Origin: Mesorhizobium sp. B2-4-15
Lineage (GTDB): Bacteria > Pseudomonadota > Alphaproteobacteria > Rhizobiales > Rhizobiaceae
Assembly (NCBI RefSeq): GCF_006658505.1
Contig: NZ_VFUZ01000001.1
Span: 186,001 to 250,000, forward strand
DNA length: 64,000 nucleotides
Reading direction: 5' to 3'
How positions within the stretch are numbered: position 1 is the stretch's first letter; every line of letters begins with the position of its first letter. Under the pieces are notes generated by a model. The model worked only from the letters and a program-made list of their open reading frames with translations. It did not search any database and was not told where the DNA came from. Made by a program: the position numbers and the translations under genes. Positions 25,932 to 34,299 of this stretch are shown piece after piece.

Positions 25932-26513
25932 ATGCAGAAACTGCAATCGCAGGGCGTTCATCACATCACGCTGGTCGGTGCCGGGCGCCAGACCTCAATC
26001 GATTTCTGGGAAGGCGTGCTTGGCATGCCGTTCATTTTCGAACAGCCCAACCTCGACAAGGCCAGCGAGAGCCATCTGTATTTCGACCCGGGCGACGGCC
26101 GGCTGATCACCGTCTTCACCGATGAGAGCCGTACGCCGCAGAAGCGGCGCACGCCGACCGATCCGGGCTGCGTCCATCACATCGCGTTTGCGGTGTCGCG
26201 CGTCACCTTCCTGCAGGCGGTCGCCCGGCTCGACGAGCGCGATATCAAGCACAGCGGCGTCAAGGATCGCGGCTTCATGGATTCGATCTATTTCGAGGAT
26301 CCGCTCGGCCTGCTGATCGAACTCGCCTCCTACCGCTTCGAGCCGCCGGCGGGCTTTACCCATGCCGACGTCCTGATGGAAGCGCACAGGCTGCGCTTGG
26401 CGCGAGGCGACTACAATATCGCGGAAGCGCATCTCGCAGACGCGGTTCAGGTGCTCGTCGAGCGTTCCCGAGCAACCTTGTCGAATGACCGGACACCGAA
26501 GAATCCATACTGA
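25932..26513 (+). CDS. VOC family ring-cleavage/glyoxalase-like protein
   Basis: A 193-residue protein: GVHHITLVGAGRQTSIDFWE and VLGMPFIFEQPN, then CVHHIAFAVSRVTFLQAVAR and DSIYFEDPLGLLIELASYRF. His (VHHI), His (VHHIAF) and Glu (LIELA) match metal ligands of extradiol-type VOC proteins, here with one and a half modules. ATG 25932 follows GGGAGAGG. The upstream ATG 25914 is possible. The substrate is unknown. The GST gene follows 21 bp later and is likely co-transcribed. Confidence 0.82.
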   Translation: MQKLQSQGVHHITLVGAGRQTSIDFWEGVLGMPFIFEQPNLDKASESHLYFDPGDGRLITVFTDESRTPQKRRTPTDPGCVHHIAFAVSRVTFLQAVARLDERDIKHSGVKDRGFMDSIYFEDPLGLLIELASYRFEPPAGFTHADVLMEAHRLRLARGDYNIAEAHLADAVQVLVERSRATLSNDRTPKNPY

Positions 26514-26534
26514 ACGGATCAGAGGGAGGAGCAA

Positions 26535-27365
26535 ATGGCGAAGACAGCGAAGAGTGCGAAGAAACCCGCGGCGAAAGCAGTGGCCAAGCCGGCGGTGAAA
26601 TCAGCGGCAAAGCCGGCGGCCAAGGCCACTGCCAGGCCCGCTGCGAAGGCCAAAGCGAAACCGGCGAAGAAACCTGCCGTGAAGCTCAGCATGCTGAAAC
26701 CCAGCGTCAACAACATGACTGTACGGGTGTTCGCGCGCGCGGCCGGGCTGGATGCCGCCGAGACCGATGCCTGGGGCCATACGCGCTCGCCCGAATTCAC
26801 CGCGCGAAACCCGTCCCATTTGACGCCGATGATCGAGGACAAGGGCCTTCCCAGAGGTGTGTTGTGGGAAAGCTGCGCCATCATGCAGTATCTCGCAAAC
26901 AAACACGGGCTGGAGAAATTCTACCCCAAGGCGCCGGCCAAGCGGGCCATGGTCGACAGCGCCATGTTCTACCTGGTGGGTACGCTCTACCCGTATGTGG
27001 CGCGCGCCACCTATCCGTTGCTCGGCTTCCCGCAATATGCCGGCGAGGTCGGCCACAGCGACGCCCACCCGGACAAGAAGTCCGAAGCGCAGAAGGCCGC
27101 CATGGCCGCTATCGCCGAGCCGCTGGAGGTCTTCCACAGCTTCTTCAGGGACGGCAAGCCGTTCATCGGCGGCAAGCATCCGTCGATCGCCGACATCCGG
27201 CTGGCGGCGACGCTCGAATTCCTGGCGGTCATCGACTACCCGCTGCCCAAATGGGCGAAAGAGTACATGGCGACGATCGAGAAGAAGCTCGGCAAGGCCT
27301 ATGCCGAGCCGGCCGGCGACGTGCGTGGCTATATCGCCCATGTGAGGTCGCAGGCGAGGGCCTGA
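26535..27365 (+). CDS. Glutathione S-transferase with a histone-H1-like N-terminal tail
   Basis: A 276-residue protein. Residues 1-53 consist almost only of Lys, Ala and Pro (KPAAKAVAKPAVKSAAKPAA), the composition of histone-H1/AlgP-type DNA-binding tails. Residues 54-276 form a GST fold: thioredoxin-like start KLSMLKPSVNNMTVRVFARA, the glutathione-contact region GVLWESCAIMQYLANKHG, and the helical domain with FIGGKHPSIADIRLAATLEF. SD GGAGG precedes the ATG. The tail may bring the enzyme to nucleic acid or the envelope. The catalytic residue cannot be assigned. Confidence 0.85.
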   Translation: MAKTAKSAKKPAAKAVAKPAVKSAAKPAAKATARPAAKAKAKPAKKPAVKLSMLKPSVNNMTVRVFARAAGLDAAETDAWGHTRSPEFTARNPSHLTPMIEDKGLPRGVLWESCAIMQYLANKHGLEKFYPKAPAKRAMVDSAMFYLVGTLYPYVARATYPLLGFPQYAGEVGHSDAHPDKKSEAQKAAMAAIAEPLEVFHSFFRDGKPFIGGKHPSIADIRLAATLEFLAVIDYPLPKWAKEYMATIEKKLGKAYAEPAGDVRGYIAHVRSQARA

Positions 27366-27367
27366 GG

Positions 27368-27383
27368 TTAAGGGTTCGTTAAC
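27368..27383. promoter_or_regulatory. CtrA-type binding site (TTAA-N7-TTAAC)
   Basis: TTAA (27368-27371), GGGTTCG, TTAAC (27379-27383): an exact match to the CtrA consensus. It begins 3 bp after the GST stop, 270 bp before the next gene. A chance match is possible. Confidence 0.4.
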
Positions 27384-27452
27384 CAAGGCCCTGTCTACTG
27401 TCGGGAATTCACCGCGCGACCACGGATGTACTGGCGCAATATCGGTGAAAGG

Positions 27453-27486
27453 AAAGGTCGGCTCATTGCCGGCCTTTTGCTTTTCG
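27453..27486 (+). terminator. Rho-independent terminator after the GST gene
   Basis: AAAGGTCGGC-TCATT-GCCGGCCTTT followed by TGCTTTT. Confidence 0.7.
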
Positions 27487-27652
27487 GCCTCATGCCGGAA
27501 CATCACGGGACAGCGATCAGGCAACGCCAGAACATCAACTTTTTGCGCCGGGATATTGTCATTGCCGGCGTTGGCTCTAACATCCCTTCCAGCGGGTCCG
27601 GCAAGGAATGTCGGCCAAGGAATGTCGGCTGGGAGCGAGATGAGGGCTTGCA

Positions 27653-28024
27653 ATGAAAAGCATGGCGGCAACGCTGATCATCGCCGGCGGAATGCTGGTT
27701 GGCACGCTCCTCCCGTCGCATGCCGCAACGCTCAACACGATGGATGATGTCGGGGCAGCGATTCAGGCGTGCTGGACGCCGCCGCCCGATGCCGGGGATT
27801 CGACCGTAACCCTGAGCTTCAGTTTCAAGCGTGACGGCACGCTGATCGGTGCGCCGCGGCCGACCGCCGCCAAGGTGGCCGGCGACGACAAGGCGCGGAA
27901 GTCGTTCATCGACGCGGCGGTCGCGGCGGTCAAGAATTGCACGCCGCTGACCTTTTCGCCGACGCTGGCTCAAGGCATAGGCGGCAACGTCTTCACGCTG
28001 CAATTCGTCTCGCCGAAGAAATAG
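27653..28024 (+). CDS. Secreted TonB-C-terminal-like protein
   Basis: A 123-residue protein with a Sec signal peptide (MKSMAATLIIAGGMLVGTLL, cut after PSHA) and a small exported domain: QACWTPPPDAGDSTVTLSFS, FKRDGTLIGAPRP and SFIDAAVAAVKNCTPLTF. This pattern, strand / GxLxG / helix with a Cys pair (ACW, NCT), resembles the TonB C-terminal fold of stand-alone periplasmic proteins. The two cysteines could form a disulfide. Function unknown. Confidence 0.72.
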   Translation: MKSMAATLIIAGGMLVGTLLPSHAATLNTMDDVGAAIQACWTPPPDAGDSTVTLSFSFKRDGTLIGAPRPTAAKVAGDDKARKSFIDAAVAAVKNCTPLTFSPTLAQGIGGNVFTLQFVSPKK

Positions 28025-28163
28025 CCGTTCTCGCAGGTTTTCCGGTTTGCGGGAGTGGCCGGCATAGCCTGCCGCCGATGGGGCCGGGAAAGCTCACATA
28101 TATATCAACGCTCCGGCGACGGCTTCCAGCTCTGCCGGGTCGGCTTTTCGGGGGAGCCCCCGG

Positions 28164-28379
28164 TCAATGGCTCAAGCGCCGTACCTTGGCATGCCGTGCC
28201 AGGTCCGGTGTCTCGAAGACATAGTCGCTCCACGCCGATTCCGGGATTTGCCCGGCCAGATAGCACTCCAGCAACAGGTTTTGCTCGGGAGTGAGCGGCC
28301 TTGGCGCGCGCTCGTGATCCAGCCCCAGGGAATGAAAAAGGTTCCTTGTCAGTTCCGATACCGTGAAGTGGATCGACAT
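28164..28379 (-). CDS. Small hypothetical protein
   Basis: A 71-residue protein, MSIHFTVSELTRNLFHSLGL ... LLLECYLAGQIPESAWSDYV, with no signal peptide or membrane helix. The SD AAAGGAGAA on the minus strand fixes the ATG at 28379. Upstream, GAAAC-N16-CGTT (28402-28426, minus) is one base from the sigma-EcfG promoter. The 400-bp gap from 28380 to 28779 otherwise holds only the promoter at 28727. Family not recognised. Confidence 0.6.
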   Translation of the reverse strand: MSIHFTVSELTRNLFHSLGLDHERAPRPLTPEQNLLLECYLAGQIPESAWSDYVFETPDLARHAKVRRLSH

Positions 28380-28726
28380 CCGCGTTCTCCTTTGCCCCTT
28401 CAACGCCGCAACCCGGGCAAGGTTTCAGGAGCAGGCCCCGGTAACGACGGATTGATCGTTCGCCCGGTAAACAGCGCAAATGCACGGCGCGAAGTGCCAC
28501 GGCCGGCTTCTTCAACGCTTGCGCGGACCCTGCAAGTAACTGGACGGAAGGTGCAGCGCCCTACGCTCCGGGTATCGCCCAGCGGCAGTCGATCGAGGCC
28601 GGCAAGCGGCCGGTGCGCGTGGTCGGCCCGGCACTTCCCGGCTGAATGACCATCGGCGTCTCGTATTCAGCGGTTGACCGGCAGCAAGGAGCCTGCCGCT
28701 TGCCCCGATAGAACCGTGATCTGCCT

Positions 28727-28751
28727 GGAACAGCCGCGTGCTTGCGGCGTT
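28727..28751 (+). promoter_or_regulatory. Sigma-EcfG promoter for the 28780 gene
   Basis: GGAAC (28727-28731), 16 bp, CGTT (28748-28751). Exact consensus, ending 28 bp before the ATG. Confidence 0.75.
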
Positions 28752-28779
28752 GTGATCGACACCAGCCGGGAGAGACGCC

Positions 28780-29016
28780 ATGGCCACGTTCAGGGAAATG
28801 AGGGTTCTGGAGATTGTCGAGGACGGCTCACTGACCAAGGATGAGAAGATCGCTGAACTGCGCAAGATCGAATCCGAGGCACGCGGGCTGCAGCGAGCCG
28901 CGTCGGAAAGCCCGATGGGCGAAGATGATGGCTGGCAGGACGATTTGCGCCAGGTTCGGCTTGCGCTCGACAAACTAGGGGCAAAGGAGCCGAAGAAGGG
29001 CGCGGCATCGCTATAG
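28780..29016 (+). CDS. Small acidic helical protein, predicted general-stress gene
   Basis: A 78-residue soluble protein: FREMRVLEIVEDGSLTKDEK and IAELRKIESEARGLQRAASE, mostly helix with many charged residues, then QDDLRQVRLALDKLGAKEPK. SD GGGAGAGA precedes the ATG. It is preceded by an exact sigma-EcfG promoter, 20 kb from the main stress island. I do not recognise the family. A RIME-like hairpin follows the stop. Confidence 0.7.
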   Translation: MATFREMRVLEIVEDGSLTKDEKIAELRKIESEARGLQRAASESPMGEDDGWQDDLRQVRLALDKLGAKEPKKGAASL

Positions 29017-29037
29017 GTGCGCTGTTTGCCACAAATC

Positions 29038-29087
29038 GAGCAATTCCGAGCGGAAAGCTGCTTTGCAGCTTTGCGAGGATTGCTCTA
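29038..29087. repeat. Partial RIME-like hairpin between convergent genes
   Basis: GAGCAATTCCGAGCGGAAAG ... CTTTGCGAGGATTGCTC, with the inner stem AAAGCTGC-TTT-GCAGCTTT. It resembles the second palindrome of the repeats at 6401, 12374, 38806 and 42206 and could end transcription from both sides. Confidence 0.55.
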
Positions 29088-29438
29088 GTCGCAGACCATG
29101 CGAACCCTTTCGCCTGGCGCGCTCACATTCCTGCAGGCCAGTTGCCTTTCCGGCCCGGAGGATGGCGGAGACGGCGGCGAAAGCCTCGTCTGGCGACGTC
29201 CCTGCATGGCCGGCTTCACGACCTTGCGTTCGGAAAACTGCCCGGGCTGCCGTGGCGGCACCGGAATGGCGCCATTGTCGACCTGCGGTTGGTAATCGAC
29301 ATTGGGCGGCGGCCGATCCCAGAAACGCCTGGCGTCCAGCGGTCGCGGGATGATGACCGTGCCGTCATAGCTTCGCGAGCAGCCGCCGCCGAAAAGCAGC
29401 GTAACGCCCAGCAAGAAAGGCCCTATCCGTCCATACAT
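29085..29438 (-). CDS. Putative lipoprotein
   Basis: A 117-residue protein with a lipoprotein signal: YGRIGPFLLGVTLLFGGGC, the cysteine being the likely lipidation site. The mature part is Pro-rich and lacks an obvious domain (ARRFWDRPPPNVDYQPQVDN), ending in ACRNVSAPGERVRMVC. ATG 29438 is preferred over GTG 29447, which overlaps the SD GGGG. The function is unknown. Confidence 0.6.
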   Translation of the reverse strand: MYGRIGPFLLGVTLLFGGGCSRSYDGTVIIPRPLDARRFWDRPPPNVDYQPQVDNGAIPVPPRQPGQFSERKVVKPAMQGRRQTRLSPPSPPSSGPERQLACRNVSAPGERVRMVCD

Positions 29439-29621
29439 TAGCAACACCCCTGCGCGGGCTTATAACGCGGCCTTGGTCCACCAGACAACCGGACGGAATA
29501 ACGCAGCAGGAACCGCTCGGTTGCTCCGTTAAGGTTAGCGGATCGTTAATGCTTGTCGGGCACATTCCGCCGACGAACCGCGGAGGGAGGGTTCGACCTT
29601 GGTTTTCGGGGTGGGGACAGC

Positions 29622-32600
29622 ATGGCGGAAGCGGACGAAGCAATCGGCGCGCGCGGCAAGGGCGGGGCAGGCAAGGCAACAGCGGACGGCGGCGACAGGT
29701 CATCGTGCACGCCCGACCTGGATTGCGCCGACGCGCTCCGCCAACTTGTCGAGCTGGGCTCGGACTGGGTCTGGGAAACCGACGACGAGCTGCGCTTTTC
29801 CTGGCTTTCGCCGAACTATCAGGCTGCCACCGGTATCGATCCAGCCAATGTGCTTGGCCGGTTCCGCTTCGATTTCCTCAACCAGGTCCTGAAGGGCAAG
29901 CGCAGCGCGGCAGCGCATCTGGAAGATCTGCAGGCGCACCGGCCATTCCGCGACTTCATCTACGAACTGAAGGGAGGCCGCGACGACTGCCGCTGGGTGC
30001 TGACGTCGGGCTTTCCACGGTTCGACAGTGAAGGAAAGTTTGCCGGCTATCGCGGCATAGGCCGCAATGTCACCGCGCTCGCCAGCGCCTTCGGAGACAG
30101 TGAGCCGAAGCAGGGCGAACGATTTTCTTCGGAAAGCCTCGCCAACCTTCGCGCGATGGTCGATTCAATGCCGATCGGCGTGGTCGTCCTCGATGCCGAC
30201 ATGCGTGCCGAGGTGATCAATCGCGCCTTCTATGAATTCTGGAAGATCGATCCCACTCGCGCCGGCGTCGGCTCGGCCTTCCGCGATCTGATGGAGGCCA
30301 GCCGCGCCCTCGATCCCTACGGCGCCGATGAAGTTGCCTGGCAACGCCACACCGCCGAGCGCGAAGCCGAAATCAGGGCCGGTGTCCCCGGTTCCAGACG
30401 ATTGCGCCACAATGACGGGCGCACGCTGGTCGCATCGCTGGCACCGCTGGCCGGCGGCAAGCGGCTCATTTCCTATGTCGACGCCACCGACATGAAGAGC
30501 CGTGAAACCGAGCTCGCCGACGCGCTGGAAAAGGCGCGGCTGGCGGAGGCGGTGATCAACGCGGTCGAGAATCCGATTTTCGTCAAGGACGATCATCTGA
30601 GGTTCGTCTTCGTCAACGAGGCGTTCGCGGCGCTGTTTGGCCAGACGCCGCAAGCCATGCTTGGCAAGCCTGGCGACGATTTCCTGAGCCCGGCCGAGGC
30701 CGCGCTCTTTGAACGCAGCGAGCGGGAAGTCCTGTCGACCGGACAAATCTACGAAGTCGAGGAAAATTTCGAGGACGAAGGTGTTGCCCGCTCGCGTATC
30801 GTCCGGAAAAACCGCGTCCGCATGGCAAGCGGCCGCGACTATGTCGCCGGTTTTCTCTTCGACATCTCGGAGATGAAGCGGCGTGAGACCGAGGCGCAGG
30901 ATGCGCGCAAGCATTTGGCCAGCGTGCTGGAATCGCTACCGGCCGGCGTGATCATCTACGATCGCGATGACAATTTCGTCTTCGCCAACCGCAAGATGAA
31001 GGATGCGGTTCCGCAACTGGAGACGGTATGGCAACCCGGCCGCACCTTCCGGGAAGCGTTGGCATCCGGCAATTCCGCCGGTCATTTCCGCCAGAGCGGC
31101 GATCCGGAGCTCGACAAGCTCTACGACAGCGATCCGCAGCGTTGGGTCGATGGGGTCCTCGCGCGGTGCCGCCTGCCCAGCGCGTCGTTCGAGCGCGTCA
31201 ATCCCGACGGCAGCTGGCATCAGGTCTACGACATGCGCACCGATGACGGCACGTTCATCGGCGTGCGCGTCGACATCACAGGCATCAAGAGCCGCGAGGC
31301 GGCGCTGCGCGACTCGATGCGACAGATCGATCTTTTCCGGCACGTCATGGACGAGTTGCCGGTGGCAGCCTTCATCAAGGCCCAGGACCTCAGCATCGAA
31401 TTCGTCAACAAGGCCTGGTGCGCTATTACAGGCCTGGCCAAGGAAGACGTCATCGGCCGGACCGACCGCCAGCTGTTCGGCGCCGAGGCGGCGAAAAGCT
31501 ACGGCCATGACGACAGCGATGTCGTGGCGACCGGCAGCGTGCGCGAGGTCGAGGAGCCCGTCACCCATCGCGACGGCACGGTGCGGCAGCTGATGACGCG
31601 CAAAAGCCGCCTGGTGGCCATCGACGGATCGGTGCATCTGGTCGGTTCCAGCACCGACATCACCGAGGTCAAGGCACGCGAGCAGGCTCTGGAAGAGAGC
31701 ATGCGCGAGAACGAGGTGTTTCGCAGCCTGATCGACAATGTGCCGGTGTCGATCTACGCCAAGCGCTCCGATCTCAGGCAGTTCTACGTCAACAAGGGCT
31801 GGTGTGATCTCACCGGCTTCAGCAAGGAAGAAGCGATCGGCAAGACCGATGTCGAGATCTTCGGGCCGGATGGCGAAGCCTTCGTGGCCGGCGATCTGGC
31901 CGTGCTGCGCACCGGCGAAACCCAGGAGATCGAGGAGACGGTGCGGCTTGCCGACGGCAGCGTCAGGCACCAGTTCGCCCGCAAGGGCGCGATGATCGCC
32001 TCCGACGGTTCGCTCTACCTGATCGGTTCGACCACCGACATCACCGAGCTGAAGCAGCGCGAGGCGGAACTCAGCGAAGCGCGCCAGCGCGCCGTGCTCG
32101 CCGACCGCGCCAAATCGGAATTCCTCGCCAATATGAGCCACGAGATCCGCACGCCGATGAACGGTGTGCTGGGCATGGCCGAACTCCTTGCCAAATCCAA
32201 TCTCGATGCGAAGCAGAAGACGTTCACCGACATCATCGTCAAATCGGGCAACGCGCTTTTGACGATCATCAACGACATTCTGGATTTCTCCAAGATCGAT
32301 GCCGGCCAGCTGGTGCTGGACCCGGCGCCCTTCAACCTTGCCGAGGCGATCGAGGACGTGGCGACGCTGGTGTCGACACGCGCCAAGGAAAAGGATCTCG
32401 AGCTCATCGTGCGCATCGAGCCGGGGCTCGAAAGCCTGTTCATCGGCGATGTCGGCCGCATCAGGCAGATCGTCACCAACCTGGTCGGCAACGCGGTGAA
32501 ATTCACCGACGAAGGCCATGTTCTGGTCGATGTGACCGGCGAGAGGATCCCGACCGGAACCAGGTTGACGATCTCCGTCACCGACACAGGCATCGGTATC

Positions 32601-33767
32601 CCCGAGGACAAGCTGAAGCAGGTGTTCGAAAAATTCAGCCAGGTCGACACGTCCTCGACAAGGCGGCACGAAGGCACCGGGCTCGGCCTTGCCATCACCT
32701 CGCGGCTGGTCGAGCTGATGGGCGGCACAATCGGTGTCGAGAGCGCCGAGGGCAAGGGCTCGACTTTCTGGTTCACGGTGACGCTGCCCAGGGCCGAACA
32801 ACAGCATGGGCAGCGCATCATGCCGGTGGACGTCACGGGCGCGCGCGTGCTGATCGTCGACGACAATGCCGTCAACCGCGCAATCCTGACCGAGCAGATG
32901 ACGTCATGGACGTTCGATTCCTGCGCGGCCGAAAGCGGCGCCGAGGGGCTGAAGGTGCTGATCGCCGCGGCCGCCTATGGCGTGCCCGTCGATTGTGTCG
33001 TGCTCGACTACCAGATGCCCGGGATGAGCGGCGCCGAAATGGCCCGCATCGTGCGCAACACCGAAGGCCTCGCCGACACACCGATCATCATGCTGACCTC
33101 GGTCGACCAGTCGCTCGCCAACACCAGCTACCGCGATCTCGGAATAGACGCCCAGTTGATCAAGCCGGCGCGCTCCTCGGCGCTTCTGGAAACGCTGGTC
33201 GGGACCATCCAGCGCCATCGCCATACGACGAACGGCAACGCCCAGCCGCCTGCAGACGAGGGCCTCGGCGCTTCCCAGCGGCCGCCGCTGGCGGCGTCCG
33301 AACAACGCTCGCAATTGCAGCCGCCGCCGGTCCGGCCGAGGCTTCCCGCCACGGGCGGTGGCGGACATCGGCTGGATATCCTCGTGGCCGAGGACAACGA
33401 GGTGAACCAGATGGTCTTCACTCAAATTCTCGGCGAGACCAGCTATGGTTTCGAGATTGTCGGCAATGGCCGCAAGGCGCTCGACGCCTTCGGCAGGCTC
33501 AATCCGTGCATGATCCTGATGGACGTCTCGATGCCGGAGATGAGCGGGCTGGAGGCGACCGCCGCGATCCGTCGGCTGGAACAGGAAATCGGCACGCATG
33601 TGCCGATCGTGGGCGTCACCGCGCACGCGCTCAAGGGCGATCGCGAACGATGCCTGGAGGCGGGCATGGACGATTATCTGCCCAAGCCGATCAGCCCGAG
33701 GGCCCTGCTGGAGAAAGTCGAGCGCTGGATCAGCGCCGGCCAACAGGTCCAGCGCAACGCGGGATAG
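29622..33767 (+). CDS. Hybrid sensor histidine kinase with six PAS domains and two receiver domains
   Basis: A 1381-residue cytoplasmic-type sensor without membrane helices. Six PAS modules are at about 36-140, 170-290, 305-425, 430-555, 570-690 and 700-815; the last two are close relatives (FVNKAWCAITGL, YVNKGWCDLTGF). HisKA carries H840 in NMSHEIRTPMNGVLGM. HATPase_c has NLVGNAVKFTDEG and HEGTGLGLAITSRL. Receiver 1 has D1129 (VVLDYQMPGMSG). Receiver 2 has D1301 (ILMDVSMPEMSG). No Hpt domain is fused. ATG 29622 follows GGGGTGGGGA. Its position before the pst operon is suggestive, but it is not PhoR-like. Confidence 0.92.
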   Translation: MAEADEAIGARGKGGAGKATADGGDRSSCTPDLDCADALRQLVELGSDWVWETDDELRFSWLSPNYQAATGIDPANVLGRFRFDFLNQVLKGKRSAAAHLEDLQAHRPFRDFIYELKGGRDDCRWVLTSGFPRFDSEGKFAGYRGIGRNVTALASAFGDSEPKQGERFSSESLANLRAMVDSMPIGVVVLDADMRAEVINRAFYEFWKIDPTRAGVGSAFRDLMEASRALDPYGADEVAWQRHTAEREAEIRAGVPGSRRLRHNDGRTLVASLAPLAGGKRLISYVDATDMKSRETELADALEKARLAEAVINAVENPIFVKDDHLRFVFVNEAFAALFGQTPQAMLGKPGDDFLSPAEAALFERSEREVLSTGQIYEVEENFEDEGVARSRIVRKNRVRMASGRDYVAGFLFDISEMKRRETEAQDARKHLASVLESLPAGVIIYDRDDNFVFANRKMKDAVPQLETVWQPGRTFREALASGNSAGHFRQSGDPELDKLYDSDPQRWVDGVLARCRLPSASFERVNPDGSWHQVYDMRTDDGTFIGVRVDITGIKSREAALRDSMRQIDLFRHVMDELPVAAFIKAQDLSIEFVNKAWCAITGLAKEDVIGRTDRQLFGAEAAKSYGHDDSDVVATGSVREVEEPVTHRDGTVRQLMTRKSRLVAIDGSVHLVGSSTDITEVKAREQALEESMRENEVFRSLIDNVPVSIYAKRSDLRQFYVNKGWCDLTGFSKEEAIGKTDVEIFGPDGEAFVAGDLAVLRTGETQEIEETVRLADGSVRHQFARKGAMIASDGSLYLIGSTTDITELKQREAELSEARQRAVLADRAKSEFLANMSHEIRTPMNGVLGMAELLAKSNLDAKQKTFTDIIVKSGNALLTIINDILDFSKIDAGQLVLDPAPFNLAEAIEDVATLVSTRAKEKDLELIVRIEPGLESLFIGDVGRIRQIVTNLVGNAVKFTDEGHVLVDVTGERIPTGTRLTISVTDTGIGIPEDKLKQVFEKFSQVDTSSTRRHEGTGLGLAITSRLVELMGGTIGVESAEGKGSTFWFTVTLPRAEQQHGQRIMPVDVTGARVLIVDDNAVNRAILTEQMTSWTFDSCAAESGAEGLKVLIAAAAYGVPVDCVVLDYQMPGMSGAEMARIVRNTEGLADTPIIMLTSVDQSLANTSYRDLGIDAQLIKPARSSALLETLVGTIQRHRHTTNGNAQPPADEGLGASQRPPLAASEQRSQLQPPPVRPRLPATGGGGHRLDILVAEDNEVNQMVFTQILGETSYGFEIVGNGRKALDAFGRLNPCMILMDVSMPEMSGLEATAAIRRLEQEIGTHVPIVGVTAHALKGDRERCLEAGMDDYLPKPISPRALLEKVERWISAGQQVQRNAG

Positions 33768-34204
33768 CACCGCGTCGGCCGGTTCCAGCAATCCGAAGAG
33801 GCGTTGCCGGAGGGAATCAGTCGGGATTTGCTGCTACCCCTGCGTGCAAAGACTATGGTGTGATCGCACCATATCAAAGGCGGTGCTTAGCCGGGACAAT
33901 GGCAACATCGAATTCCGCTCTTCTCAGTTACGGGCGGGAGCAGCGACCGCCGGCAAGGAACAGCGTCACTCTACCCCAACGGACCTGTTTTCGGCGATGG
34001 CCCGGCCACGACACGCTCTGGCCTCGAGCAACGCGCTCCCGTCCGGATTTTCTTCATCCGAGCCGGCCCGGCGAATCCAACGCCGGCTCCGAGCCAGCAA
34101 TGGCTCAAGCCACTGATTCCCGGGGCAAACCCGGACCGGGCCGCAACCATCCGAAGCCACCGCCTTTCCCCGCGCCGGCGACGCGTTACCCGGTTGACAC
34201 GAAA
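33768..34204. other. Non-coding gap before the pst promoter
   Basis: No frame in these ~440 bp shows conserved protein sequence. A proline-rich frame across 34101-34190 (GKPGPGRNHPKPPPFPAPAT) lacks an SD and looks like chance. TTGACA at 34194-34199 is 20 bp from a TATAAT at 34220, too far for a normal sigma-70 promoter. Confidence 0.5.
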
Positions 34205-34222
34205 CTGTCATGCGACTGTTAT
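34205..34222 (+). promoter_or_regulatory. Pho box (PhoB-P binding site) of the pst operon
   Basis: CTGTCAT-GCGA-CTGTTAT: two 7-bp direct repeats with 11-bp period, one mismatch from the PhoB consensus. A -10-like CTATTG lies at 34232-34237, the usual distance after a Pho box. The TATAAT at 34220-34225 overlaps its end. Confidence 0.85.
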
Positions 34223-34299
34223 AATCGAAGGCTATTGGCCTCAGCGGGCGCCGGCAAAAAGGGCGCCGAGAGACCATCTTCCGAACAGGAGCAGGCCAC

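Noticed and set aside
27426-27656. 76-residue frame between the GST and TonB-like genes
   Set aside because: It runs through a terminator hairpin, lacks an SD and resembles nothing.
29700-32875. Long minus-strand frames opposite the hybrid kinase
   Set aside because: Antisense shadows of a GC-rich gene. The plus frame has all PAS, kinase and receiver motifs.
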